Below, piece after piece: positions 1 to 7,960 of a stretch of 49,124 bases of DNA. Origin of the DNA: Clostridium psychrophilum (GTDB lineage Bacteria > Bacillota > Clostridia > Clostridiales > Clostridiaceae); contig NZ_JAHLEC010000023.1 of the NCBI RefSeq assembly GCF_018861705.1, positions 1 through 49,124 of the forward strand. Reading direction: 5' to 3'. How positions within the stretch are numbered: position 1 is the stretch's first letter; every line of letters begins with the position of its first letter. The notes beneath the pieces were generated by a model. That model had not been told where the DNA came from. It ran no database searches and was given only the letters and a program-made list of their open reading frames with translations. The position numbers were made by a program, and so were the translations under genes.

Positions 1-245
1 AAGGAGATATCTGGGATAGAAAGTATCATTTTTATAATCAAAGCAGTTAACATGGATGATAATTTATAATCTCTAGGGTGACCAGTTAGAGCATAATAAT
101 GATTAGTGAATGTTTGAGGAATTAACTCTGATAAATCAATATATTGGTCAAAAAGTTTTATTAATCTGGGTTTATCTTGCTGAAAGTAATCATCGATATC
201 TGTGTAAATATCAGTAAGAGATAATTGTTTTAAATTCGATTGCAT
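1..245 (-). CDS. Transposase, N-terminal 81 codons, cut by window edge
   Basis: The gene reads leftwards from an ATG at 243-245 and stays open to base 1, giving about 81 residues without a stop. A strong AGAAAGGAG ribosome site lies just upstream. The protein starts MQSNLKQLSLTDIYTDI and goes on with a helical stretch including a segment around ALTGHPRDYKLSSMLTALI. From memory this resembles the N-terminal, DNA-binding part of IS4/IS5-like DDE transposases common in clostridia. The catalytic DDE residues would lie outside the window, so activity cannot be judged. It is divergent from the aminotransferase gene at 403, and no inverted terminal repeat of the element could be firmly identified. 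The family assignment is an inference. Confidence 0.6.
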   Translation of the reverse strand, partial: MQSNLKQLSLTDIYTDIDDYFQQDKPRLIKLFDQYIDLSELIPQTFTNHYYALTGHPRDYKLSSMLTALIIKMILSIPDIS

Positions 246-330
246 GGAATTTTCTCCTTTCTGTGAATTTAGTTGTGATGAATATAAATTCGACAAAAGT
301 TGGGGGAATTCCTGTATATATATGATTGTA

Positions 331-359
331 AACCCTTGTAGTCGCTTGACTACAGGGTT
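331..359. repeat. Stem-loop between transposase and aminotransferase
   Basis: AACCCTTGTAGTC and GACTACAGGGTT pair with one bulged base around a GCTT loop. It sits in the 157-base gap between the two divergent genes and is not followed by a T-run on either strand. It could be part of the insertion-sequence end, a block against incoming transcription, or an attenuator for the aminotransferase. The sequence alone does not decide. Confidence 0.5.
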
Positions 360-402
360 ATGCAATTAACTAAGTTTTTAATTACTGATGGGGGGAAACA
401 TT

Positions 403-1602
403 ATGAAATTATCTAACAGACTTGAATCAATGGAATTTTCAGCAATTCGTAAACTAGCTCCTTTTGCAGAGGATGCGACAAAAAGAGGTGTAAGTGTCTA
501 TCATCTTAACATAGGCCAGCCAGATATACCTACTCCAAGTGCATATATGGAAGGAGTTAACAACTATACTGACAAGGTACTTAAATATGTTAATTCACAA
601 GGAATGGATCCTTTAATAGAAAGTTTTATAAAGTATTACAAAGAATGGAATATAGAATTTTCTAAAAGTGAAATACTTGTAACTAATGGTGGTTCAGAAG
701 CTATACTTTTCGCATTAATGTCTATATGTGACCCAGGTGACGAAATCTTAATTCCTGAACCATTTTACACAAATTACAATGCATTAGCCGATTTAGCTTC
801 CGTAAAAGTAGTTCCATTTATTACAAAAGCGGAAGATGGTTTCCATTTACCGTCTAAAGAAGTTATTACAAATAAGATTACAAAAAAAACTAAAGCAATA
901 ATGGTATCAAATCCTGGAAACCCAACAGGTGTCGTATATACTAAAGAAGAAGTACGAATGCTTGCAGATATTGTAAAAGAGAACGATATATTTCTAATCT
1001 CTGATGAGGTATATAGAGAATTTGTTTATGATAATTTAAAATATACATCTGCTTTATACATGAAAGACATTGAAGAAAAAATAATATTAATCGACAGTAT
1101 ATCTAAGCGTTACAGTGCTTGTGGCGCAAGAATTGGTCTAGTTGCATCAAAACATAAGCATCTTATGGCTCAAATGCTTAAATTAGGACAATCTAGGCTT
1201 TGTGTTCCTGTGATAGAGCAAGTAGCTGCAACTAATTTAATCAATACCCCCAAATCATACTTTATAAAAACCCAAAAAGAGTATGAGGAAAGAAGAAATA
1301 TTCTACATAAGTACTTACTGAAAATACCAGGAGTAGTTTGTGAAAAACCAAGTGGCGCTTTTTATGTAATTGCTAAACTTCCAATAAAAAATGCTGAAGA
1401 TTTTGCAAAATGGTTATTAACAGATTTTAATTATAATAATAAGACTGTTATGGTTGCACCTGCAGAGGGATTTTATGCAACTGATGGTCTTGGTATAAAC
1501 GAAATTAGATTATCCTATTGTTTGAATACTACTGCACTAAAAGATGCTATGGGAATTTTAAAAATTGCACTTGAAAAGTATATTTCATTAAATAAAAATT
1601 AA
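403..1602 (+). CDS. Pyridoxal-phosphate aminotransferase, class I/II
   Basis: This is a 399-residue fold-type I aminotransferase of the aspartate aminotransferase superfamily. Visible motifs are NIGQPDIPTP near the N-terminus, NPGNPTG (about residue 170), SDEVY, and SISKRYSACGARIG with the Schiff-base lysine at about 235. The likely reaction is transfer of an amino group between an amino acid and a 2-oxo acid; the exact substrate cannot be read from sequence. The start at 403 is preferred over the in-frame ATG at 388 because GGGGGGA (390-396) is a ribosome site correctly spaced for 403. It is the only clear plus-strand gene of the window. It lies next to an insertion element and ends in a terminator shared with the convergent acetyltransferase. 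It is a different paralogue from the aminotransferase at 12618-13814. Confidence 0.9.
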   Translation: MKLSNRLESMEFSAIRKLAPFAEDATKRGVSVYHLNIGQPDIPTPSAYMEGVNNYTDKVLKYVNSQGMDPLIESFIKYYKEWNIEFSKSEILVTNGGSEAILFALMSICDPGDEILIPEPFYTNYNALADLASVKVVPFITKAEDGFHLPSKEVITNKITKKTKAIMVSNPGNPTGVVYTKEEVRMLADIVKENDIFLISDEVYREFVYDNLKYTSALYMKDIEEKIILIDSISKRYSACGARIGLVASKHKHLMAQMLKLGQSRLCVPVIEQVAATNLINTPKSYFIKTQKEYEERRNILHKYLLKIPGVVCEKPSGAFYVIAKLPIKNAEDFAKWLLTDFNYNNKTVMVAPAEGFYATDGLGINEIRLSYCLNTTALKDAMGILKIALEKYISLNKN

Positions 1603-1650
1603 AAATATAAAAGGAAATAGATAATTATCATCTATTTCCTTTTATATTTT
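1602..1650. terminator. Bidirectional terminator between convergent genes
   Basis: A perfect 21-base-pair inverted repeat (1602-1622 and 1630-1650) with a 7-base loop begins in the stop codon of the aminotransferase and ends in the stop codon of the acetyltransferase. T-runs occur on both strands, so it can serve both genes. Confidence 0.85.
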
Positions 1651-2519
1651 TATACATTAGTTCTTTGCCAAGTATACAATTCTTTTTTTACATTAAATCC
1701 TAAAGAAATATATAATTTATAAGCAACAATATTATTAGAGTCTACCCTTAATGAGACTTCAGAAAAGTTATTATCTATAGCTATATCAAGCAAGAATCTT
1801 AAAAGTGCCTTCCCATATCCTTCTTTTCTATATTTTTCTATTATTCCAAAATTCACTATGTTTGCTATTTGATTTTCCACTATTATTTGACCATAACCTA
1901 CAGTCACATTATCTAATTTGATAAATATAGCACCTTTGTCAAAATAATATTCCTGTGCTTCATCATAATATATATCTTCTATATTTATTGGAATTCTATC
2001 ATCATTCTTAAATATTTCATTTTGTATAAAGCAACGTGCTTTTTCATCTTTATCTTTTTTCACTATAGAAAAAGTAATCTTTTCTGGAACAAAAATGTTC
2101 ACATGTTCATTACATTTTTTTTCAAGCTCAAAAAAACCTTTCATTCTTTTAAAACCTAATTTGCTTAAAATATTTATATTTACTTCATTATCCTCACATT
2201 CATAAGTTATTAAACTGCTATTAGATAATGAACCAATTAATACTTTATAAAAACTTATTGAATTACTATTATCTAAAACATTAATTGACTTAATAGAACT
2301 ATGATATTTATTAAGCTTTTGAAACCATATATACCCTATATAATCATTTTCTTTTAATAATAAATTTACATTTCTTCTTAAAAAGATTTTTTGAATAATA
2401 TTGCTATTATCATACTCTTCAAAAAAATTTTTATTTGATAAACTAAAATTACTGTTAAAATGATTAATTTTTCTGAAATCATCAATATTCTTTAGCCTTA
2501 AACTCGTTGATTTGTACAT
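1650..2519 (-). CDS. GNAT-family N-acetyltransferase with an extra N-terminal region
   Basis: The C-terminal half (about residues 145-289) carries a GNAT fold: a motif A region IIEKYRKEGYGKALL for acetyl-CoA binding, then SLRVDSNNIVAYKLYISLGF, the typical end of the domain. The N-terminal 140 residues contain YIGYIWF and LSKLGFKRMKGFFELEK, which look like a degenerate second GNAT domain lacking the acetyl-CoA loop, so a tandem-GNAT architecture is likely. The substrate is unknown. The gene is monocistronic: its own promoter lies at 2578-2607 and it shares a terminator with the convergent aminotransferase. No transfer signature was seen. Confidence 0.82.
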   Translation of the reverse strand: MYKSTSLRLKNIDDFRKINHFNSNFSLSNKNFFEEYDNSNIIQKIFLRRNVNLLLKENDYIGYIWFQKLNKYHSSIKSINVLDNSNSISFYKVLIGSLSNSSLITYECEDNEVNINILSKLGFKRMKGFFELEKKCNEHVNIFVPEKITFSIVKKDKDEKARCFIQNEIFKNDDRIPINIEDIYYDEAQEYYFDKGAIFIKLDNVTVGYGQIIVENQIANIVNFGIIEKYRKEGYGKALLRFLLDIAIDNNFSEVSLRVDSNNIVAYKLYISLGFNVKKELYTWQRTNV

Positions 2520-2577
2520 TTAAATTTACTCCATTTTCTTTATTTTTTTAGCAAATTCTATCATTAATATAAATGTA

Positions 2578-2607
2578 ATTATAAATCTATTTTCAATACT
2601 TTTACAA
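2578..2607 (-). promoter_or_regulatory. SigA-type promoter for the acetyltransferase
   Basis: On the minus strand a -35 TTGTAA is followed after 18 bases by a perfect -10 TATAAT, about 60 bases before the acetyltransferase start. No operator is apparent. Confidence 0.6.
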
Positions 2608-2880
2608 GAAAATTATAAAAATTAATTATATTCTTTTATAAAATTAGTATAATCATTATAAAAAGTTTGCTGGTTTTCATTATAGTTTATTATTTTACTT
2701 TACCCTTTAATTTTATCACTCCCTATTATAATACTATTACATTATATTAAATAAATGTCTTTAATATTCAACAATAAGTAAATTTATAATTGCCTAGCCT
2801 ATAGTATACATTCAAGTAAATAACATGTTAATTTTCTAAGCTATTATAATTAGCTCAATCATATAAAATAAAAGGGCATA

Positions 2881-2936
2881 AAAATATCTATAAATTAAAC
2901 ATCCTAGTTAGTGTTTAGTCTATAGATATCTTTATA
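2881..2936 (-). terminator. Candidate ispH terminator
   Basis: Downstream of ispH, ATATCTATA (2884-2892) pairs with TATAGATAT (2921-2929), and inner bases TAAACA and TGTTTA extend the fold. On the minus strand the stem is followed by TTTTTATG. It is imperfect but well placed. Confidence 0.6.
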
Positions 2937-2954
2937 ATTTTATACCTATCATGT

Positions 2955-3794
2955 TTAATTCATTTTTAATATTGCTTCCTTAATAATCCAATCAGGTGTT
3001 GAAGCACCAGCTGTAACGCCTATTCTTTTTATATTATCATCTTTTATAAACTCATTAGGAATACCTAATAAATTTTCTACATATATTGTGTTTTTACAAT
3101 TTTTTTTACAAATTTCATAAAGTTTAGTAGTATTAGAACTATTGAATCCACCAATAACAACCATTGCATCAACTTTATTAGAAAGATCTTCTGCTGATTT
3201 TTGACGCACTTCTGTAGCACTACAAATAGTATTAAATGCAACTATTTCCTTACTAGTTTTTATGACTTTACCGAGCACATTCTCCCAAGTAGATTGTCTT
3301 TCAGTTGTCTGAGATACTACACATATTTTGTTTGTAATGCTATTAAACTCAGTATCATCTTTCAAAATCACTGCAGAATTATTACACCATCCGTTAATTC
3401 CAATAACTTCAGGATGATTTTTATCTCCTACAATAATTATAGTATATCCTAAGTCATAATATTTTTTTACTTTTTTGTGTATATTTTCTACATGGGGGCA
3501 TGTAGCATCTATAATATTAAGATTGGTTTTATTTAATTTATCCAATGTTTCTTCAGATATTCCATGTGATCTTATTATAAGTGTGTCATTATCTTCTAGT
3601 TTATCAATTTCATCAAACTCTATAGGATATATTGAGTTGTCCTTTAAAAATTTTACAACATCGTTATTATGTATAAGTGGTCCTAGAGTATAAATTTCTT
3701 TATTATATTTGTGTTTCATGTTTAAAGCTGTATCTACAGCTCTCTTAACACCAAAACAAAAACCAGCTGAGTCCGCAAGTGTTATTATTTTCAT
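2955..3794 (-). CDS. ispH: 4-hydroxy-3-methylbut-2-enyl diphosphate reductase
   Basis: IspH (LytB) catalyses the last step of the MEP pathway, reducing HMBPP to IPP and DMAPP with an iron-sulfur cluster. The three cluster cysteines are visible: C13 in AGFCFGVKRAV, C99 in DATCPHV and C191 in TICSATEVRQ. The substrate-binding histidines are in IRSHGI (H77) and NHPEVIG (H127, followed by E129). At 279 residues it is a stand-alone enzyme; some clostridial homologues carry a fused S1 domain, and this one does not. It is the last gene of the flavoprotein-cmk-ispH operon, 41 bases after cmk, with ribosome site AAGGACG. The partner genes dxr and ispG lie about 40 kb away in this window. Confidence 0.97.
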   Translation of the reverse strand: MKIITLADSAGFCFGVKRAVDTALNMKHKYNKEIYTLGPLIHNNDVVKFLKDNSIYPIEFDEIDKLEDNDTLIIRSHGISEETLDKLNKTNLNIIDATCPHVENIHKKVKKYYDLGYTIIIVGDKNHPEVIGINGWCNNSAVILKDDTEFNSITNKICVVSQTTERQSTWENVLGKVIKTSKEIVAFNTICSATEVRQKSAEDLSNKVDAMVVIGGFNSSNTTKLYEICKKNCKNTIYVENLLGIPNEFIKDDNIKRIGVTAGASTPDWIIKEAILKMN

Positions 3795-3835
3795 TCTTTC
3801 ACGTCCTTAAATAAAATATCATATTAAATTTTATA

Positions 3836-4498
3836 CTAGTTATTTTTAGTATTAGAGTTAATATATGTTGCTATACTTTCGACTACTGTATTAATACTCA
3901 TAGAAGATGAATCTATTTCTATGGCATCATCAGCCTTTGTTAATGGGTTAATTTCTCTGTGGGTATCGATATAATCTCTTTTTATAATATCATTTAAAAT
4001 AGTATTGTAATCAACATCTAATCCTTTTGAAATTAATTCATCATATCTTCTTTTGGCTCTCTTATCATTACTAGCAGTTAAATAAAATTTAAAAGTAGCA
4101 TCAGTAAGCACTACTGTACCAATGTCTCGCCCGTCCATAATAACATTAAACTTTTTAGCAATATTTTGTTGTAACTTTACAAGAATTTCTCTTATTTCGG
4201 CAACTGCCGCATACTTTGAAACATTATTGCTTATAGTAGGCATATTTATCATGTCTGTTAAATCTTCATTATTGACAAATAAACGATCCTCAACAAAATG
4301 CATTTCTAAAGATTCAATTAGGTTAATCAATTTGTCTACATCTTTCTCTGTAATATTTGCATCCATCGCTTTTAACGTAACTGCTCTATACATTGCTCCA
4401 GTGTTAATATACATGAGATTAAATTTTTCACCTATAATTTTAGCTATAGTACTTTTGCCTGCACCTGCAGGGCCATCTATGGCAACAGAAAGTTTCAT
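3836..4498 (-). CDS. cmk: Cytidylate kinase
   Basis: A 220-residue CMP/dCMP kinase. The N-terminal P-loop is GPAGAGKST, then GAMYRAVT (nucleoside monophosphate binding) and a conserved central MDGRDIGTVV. TKADDAIEIDSSSMS at the C-terminus is typical of bacterial Cmk. It phosphorylates CMP and dCMP for nucleotide recycling and DNA precursor supply. The start is ATG at 4498 with GGGTGGAG upstream. It is the middle gene of the operon, 46 bases after the flavoprotein. Confidence 0.97.
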   Translation of the reverse strand: MKLSVAIDGPAGAGKSTIAKIIGEKFNLMYINTGAMYRAVTLKAMDANITEKDVDKLINLIESLEMHFVEDRLFVNNEDLTDMINMPTISNNVSKYAAVAEIREILVKLQQNIAKKFNVIMDGRDIGTVVLTDATFKFYLTASNDKRAKRRYDELISKGLDVDYNTILNDIIKRDYIDTHREINPLTKADDAIEIDSSSMSINTVVESIATYINSNTKNN

Positions 4499-4544
4499 TA
4501 TACTCCACCCTTCATTTATAAAATTTATATTTTAATTGTAATTA

Positions 4545-5768
4545 CTATATGCCCACATTATTTCCAGCTAAATATCCTGTTGATAAAGCTATTTGCAAAT
4601 TATACCCTCCAGTGAAACCATCTACATCAATCATCTCACCTGCAAAATAAAGATTATCAATTATCTTTGATTTCATGGTTGATGCATCTATATCTAAAGT
4701 ATCTATTCCACCACTAGTTATAATTGCTTCTTCTATTGGTCGAAGACCCTTAATACTAAGAGGTAAATTTTGAAGCAATTTAACTACAGTTTTTCTTTCT
4801 TCTTTAGTAATTGAATTAACTTTTTTGTTTTCATCAATGTTTGATAAATGTATTATAGTGTTTATTAGCTTACTTGGGAGTAAATCATTTAATGAGTTTT
4901 TAAAGTCTTTGTTTGCATACTTTAAGAAATCATTACGAACACGTTTATCAAGTTCAAGTTCACTTAAAGCTGGTTTTAAATTTATTAAAGCCTTTAAATT
5001 CTTTTCTTCTTTTACAAAACTACTACCACTTAAGACAATAGGTCCTGAAATTCCATAATGAGTAAAAATCATTTCTCCAAAGTCCTTATAAATAATCTTA
5101 TTCTTTTCGTTAATAATTTTTAATTCTACATTTTTTAGAGATAGACCTTGTAAATCTTTAACCCATTCCTCATTAACAGCTATTGGCACTAATGAAGCTT
5201 TAGGTTTAATTATATTATGGCCTAAAACACGAGCATATGTTAAACCTTCACCAGATGAACCTGTCTGTGGGTAAGATAAACCACCAGTACATAATATAAA
5301 ATAATCTCCGTATATTATAGTTCCATTTGCAAGTTCAACTCCAATTACTTTCTGATTATCTCTAATTAACTTCATTACTTTTGAATTTAATTGTACTTCA
5401 ACTTTCTTGTTTCTTAGTTCCGTATTAAAAACTTTTATAATATCTGAAGACTTATCCGACACAGGAAATACTCTATCTCCTCTTTCAACTTTTACGTTAA
5501 CCCCAGCCTCTTTAAAAAAATTCATTGTATCTTCATTAGTAAAGGAATATAAAGAGCTGTATAAAAAATGAGGATTACATGGTATATGTTCAAAAAAATC
5601 ACCTATCTCCTTAGCATTTGTAATATTGCATCTACCTTTACCAGTTATATATAGTTTTCTTCCAAGTTTTTCATTTTTTTCAACTAGTACCACTTCGTGT
5701 TTTGATGAAGCTGCAACAGCTGCCATCATGCCTGATGGTCCTCCTCCGATAACAATTACCTTTGACAC
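4545..5768 (-). CDS. HI0933/BaiN-family FAD-dependent flavoprotein
   Basis: A 407-residue NAD(P)/FAD-dependent oxidoreductase of the HI0933 family (also called YhiN/BaiN-like). A Rossmann dinucleotide-binding motif GGGPSGMMAA is at the very N-terminus, followed by EKNEKLGRKLYITGKGRCN. GGLSYPQTGSSGEG is in the middle. The C-terminus GEMIDVDGFTGGYNLQIALS is the second FAD contact. The physiological substrate of this conserved family is not established; bile-acid activity is known only for some relatives and should not be assumed. The start is GTG at 5768 with GGGGAG seven bases upstream. It leads the operon with cmk and ispH, and an unusual structured leader lies upstream. Confidence 0.9.
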   Translation of the reverse strand: MSKVIVIGGGPSGMMAAVAASSKHEVVLVEKNEKLGRKLYITGKGRCNITNAKEIGDFFEHIPCNPHFLYSSLYSFTNEDTMNFFKEAGVNVKVERGDRVFPVSDKSSDIIKVFNTELRNKKVEVQLNSKVMKLIRDNQKVIGVELANGTIIYGDYFILCTGGLSYPQTGSSGEGLTYARVLGHNIIKPKASLVPIAVNEEWVKDLQGLSLKNVELKIINEKNKIIYKDFGEMIFTHYGISGPIVLSGSSFVKEEKNLKALINLKPALSELELDKRVRNDFLKYANKDFKNSLNDLLPSKLINTIIHLSNIDENKKVNSITKEERKTVVKLLQNLPLSIKGLRPIEEAIITSGGIDTLDIDASTMKSKIIDNLYFAGEMIDVDGFTGGYNLQIALSTGYLAGNNVGI

Positions 5769-5815
5769 TAAATCACTCCCCTAAAATATTTGTTTGTGCA
5801 CTAAAATGTTTAACT

Positions 5816-5864
5816 CTATCAAAAGCAAATACAACAACTGTATTTGCTTTTGATAGTCTTTTTT
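5816..5864 (+). terminator. Terminator-like hairpin oriented on the plus strand, no plus gene upstream
   Basis: An 18-base-pair perfect stem (5816-5833 and 5839-5856) with an ACAAC loop is followed by TCTTTTTT on the plus strand. On the minus strand there is no T-run, so it does not look like a terminator for neighbouring minus-strand genes. The only thing it could end is an RNA antisense to the start of the flavoprotein gene. Alternatively it is a stabilising 5' hairpin of that operon. Confidence 0.6.
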
Positions 5865-5880
5865 GTTAATAAAATCATAA

Positions 5881-5921
5881 AATGCTAAGAGACCCTACTA
5901 ATAAAGGATTCTCTTAGCATT
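5881..5921 (-). terminator. Terminator hairpin downstream of rpiR-type gene / in flavoprotein leader
   Basis: AATGCTAAGAGA (5881-5892) pairs with TCTCTTAGCATT (5910-5921). On the minus strand it is followed by TTTATGATTTTATT. A second pairing, TAGCATTATT (5915-5924) with AATAATGCTA (5936-5945), would use part of the same arm, so the two hairpins exclude each other. Confidence 0.6.
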
Positions 5922-6170
5922 ATTCATACAAAATTAATAATGCTATTGTGTTTGCGTACAATCTTTAGCTAACCCATCCACAACAATATTAACTTATGAA
6001 ACTAAATCTGTTTGCTTCTAAAACAGTTTTATAACTATAAATGTGTGTGTAAACAATACATTGTTTTATGTTTGTAACATTATATAGTACCCTATGCATA
6101 ATGTTTTTCAGACAAAGGTTAGAATTATTTTTTAAAATTCTTTTAAATATATGTATTTATATTACATTGT

Positions 6171-7049
6171 CTATCTTTCATCTCTATCCTTCAAAGAATA
6201 AACTTGATATTCTTCCCATATATCCTCTAAAGTAGAAAACGTTCTTGATATCTTTTCCTTTTCTCTTAAGCCAACAGCGATTATTAGTGCATTGATAACA
6301 CTAAGTGGTGCAACTAAGGAGTCAACAAAAGATGCCATATTGCTTTGTGCTATTAATGTATAGTCAGCTTTCGCTGCTAATGGAGATAACAGACTATCAG
6401 TAATTGCTATAACGTTAGCATTTTTGCTTTTTGCGAAAGCTAAAGCTTCGATAGTTCTTGTAGTGTATCTAGGAAACCCTATCCCTATCACTATGTCTTG
6501 TTCATCAACATTAAGCATTTGCTCAAATATGTCACTAACACCATAAGCAACTACTTTAACATTATCTAATATTAGATTTAAATAAAAGGCTAAAAATTCA
6601 GCTAATGCAGATGAACTTCTAAGTCCGATTATATATATTTTTCTAGCTTTAAATAATGAATTAACAATATCTTCAAAAGATTGATAATTTATTTTTTCAA
6701 GAGTTGCTCTAATATTTTCCATATCAGCTTTTAATACACCTTTTAGCGCATTCTCTTGAGTCATGAAGTCATTTGATAATTCAATTCTTTGCACAGTAGT
6801 TAATTTGTTTTTGATTAATTCTTGTAAAGATTTTTGTAGTTTGGGATAGCCACTAAATCCTAATTCATTGGCAAATCTTACAACAGTTGACTCACTCACA
6901 CCTACACTAATTCCTAATTTAGCAGCTGTCATAAATGCTGCTTTATCATAGTGTTTTAGAATATATTCAGCAATTAATTTTTGACCTTTACTTAAACGTG
7001 GAAACTTGATTTGAATAGATCTCATCAAATCTTGTTTATTATTTTCCAT
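6171..7049 (-). CDS. MurR/RpiR-family transcriptional regulator
   Basis: A 292-residue regulator with an N-terminal HTH_6 DNA-binding domain (about residues 5-85; core SVGVSESTVVRFANELGFSG). It is followed by a SIS phosphosugar-binding domain (about 120-250; IYIIGLRSSSALAEFLAFYL and VIGIGFPRYTTRT). Family members sense sugar phosphates and control sugar or amino-sugar catabolism; the ligand here is unknown because no sugar genes are adjacent. The start at 7049 is chosen over the longer frame (to 7103) because AAAGGA lies 11 bases upstream and the longer start falls inside a palindrome. Inverted repeats of the GAAAT-n-ATTTC kind just upstream suggest autoregulation. Confidence 0.9.
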   Translation of the reverse strand: MENNKQDLMRSIQIKFPRLSKGQKLIAEYILKHYDKAAFMTAAKLGISVGVSESTVVRFANELGFSGYPKLQKSLQELIKNKLTTVQRIELSNDFMTQENALKGVLKADMENIRATLEKINYQSFEDIVNSLFKARKIYIIGLRSSSALAEFLAFYLNLILDNVKVVAYGVSDIFEQMLNVDEQDIVIGIGFPRYTTRTIEALAFAKSKNANVIAITDSLLSPLAAKADYTLIAQSNMASFVDSLVAPLSVINALIIAVGLREKEKISRTFSTLEDIWEEYQVYSLKDRDER

Positions 7050-7087
7050 AATCAGCTCAATCCTTTCTATGTTAATTTCAATTAAAT

Positions 7088-7148
7088 GAAATAAAAATTT
7101 CAATAGATGATAAAATGAAATATTAATTTCATTTTATCATCTATTGAA
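7088..7148. promoter_or_regulatory. Palindromes upstream of rpiR-type gene, possible operator and/or rluB terminator
   Basis: A perfect 23-base-pair inverted repeat (7099-7121 and 7126-7148) has the core ATGAAAT-ATTA-ATTTCAT. A second smaller one, GAAATAAAAATTTC, lies at 7088-7101. GAAA/TTTC palindromes are a usual shape for RpiR-family operators. On the minus strand the large repeat is followed by an AAATTTTTATTT tract, so it could equally terminate the upstream rluB transcript. Both roles are possible. Confidence 0.55.
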
Positions 7149-7249
7149 CATAGTTTCAACGAATTATTCAGTTTATATAGAACTTTTTCAGCAGTATTGT
7201 ATAGTTAGCTAAAAATATTTTCATTTTTTACAAATACTGAAGTTTTAGA

Positions 7250-7960
7250 TTATAAATTCTTCAAATATTTAACTTCATCTTCTTCTAGATTTCTCCATGT
7301 TCCCTTTTCCATATTTCCAAGTGTAATTTCTCCTACAGAAACTCTCTTTAATGCAATTACTGAATGACCAATCACTTCACACATCTTTCTGATTTGACGA
7401 TTTTTACCTTCGTGAATTGTAATTTTAGCTCTGCAGTTAAAACCAACTCTCCTAGTTATTTCAAAATCTGCATGTGCTGTAATGTATCCGTCAATATCAA
7501 CCCCATTACAAAACTGATCTATTTCTTCCTCAGATGGACATCCTTCAAGTATTGCTAAATAGACTTTGTTAATTTCTTGTCTTGGATGAATTACTTTATT
7601 ATAGATATCCCCGTCATTTGTTAATATAATTAGACCACAAGTATCATAATCCAAACGCCCTATTGGATATATTCTTTCTTTTACCTTAACTAAATCCAGA
7701 ATAGTTTCCCTATCCTTTTCATCCTTTACAGTAGATACTACCCCTTCTGGTTTGTTTAATGCAATATAAACCTTATTTTCTTCTATGTTAATGATTTTAT
7801 TATCTACACATACACTATCTTTTTCAGAGTCAATTTTATGTCCAAGTTCTTCTACTACAATATTATTTACTTTTACTCTTCCTTCTGTAATTATTAACTC
7901 ACACTTTCTTCGTGAAGCAACACCACAGCTTGCCATGTATTTTTGCAAACGTTCTTCCAC
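7250..7960 (-). CDS. rluB: rRNA pseudouridine synthase, RluB/RsuA family
   Basis: A 236-residue enzyme with an N-terminal S4 RNA-binding domain (residues 1-60, LQKYMASCGVASRRKCE) and a pseudouridine synthase domain. The catalytic aspartate is D104 in GRLDYDTCGLI. GKNRQIRKMCEVIGH near the C-terminus is the family signature. It isomerises uridine in ribosomal RNA, probably 23S, by similarity to RluB; RsuA specificity for 16S cannot be excluded. The start is GTG at 7960 with AGGAAG upstream. It appears monocistronic. Confidence 0.9.
   Translation of the reverse strand: MEERLQKYMASCGVASRRKCELIITEGRVKVNNIVVEELGHKIDSEKDSVCVDNKIINIEENKVYIALNKPEGVVSTVKDEKDRETILDLVKVKERIYPIGRLDYDTCGLIILTNDGDIYNKVIHPRQEINKVYLAILEGCPSEEEIDQFCNGVDIDGYITAHADFEITRRVGFNCRAKITIHEGKNRQIRKMCEVIGHSVIALKRVSVGEITLGNMEKGTWRNLEEDEVKYLKNL

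Larger units (their letters stand above)
2520..2954. other. 435-base gene-free gap between ispH and the acetyltransferase
   Basis: It holds the candidate ispH terminator (2881-2936) and the acetyltransferase promoter (2578-2607). The rest is extremely AT-rich, and no open frame with a ribosome site was found on either strand. Confidence 0.7.
5769..6170. other. 402-base gap: leader with several hairpins
   Basis: This region separates the rpiR-type gene from the flavoprotein operon. It contains three stem-loops: 5816-5856, 5881-5921, and 5915-5945, which overlaps the second. No credible open frame was found. On the minus strand TTGTTT and TATAAA are 17 bases apart near 6030-6060, which could start a short transcript ending at the 5881-5921 hairpin. 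Confidence 0.6.
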
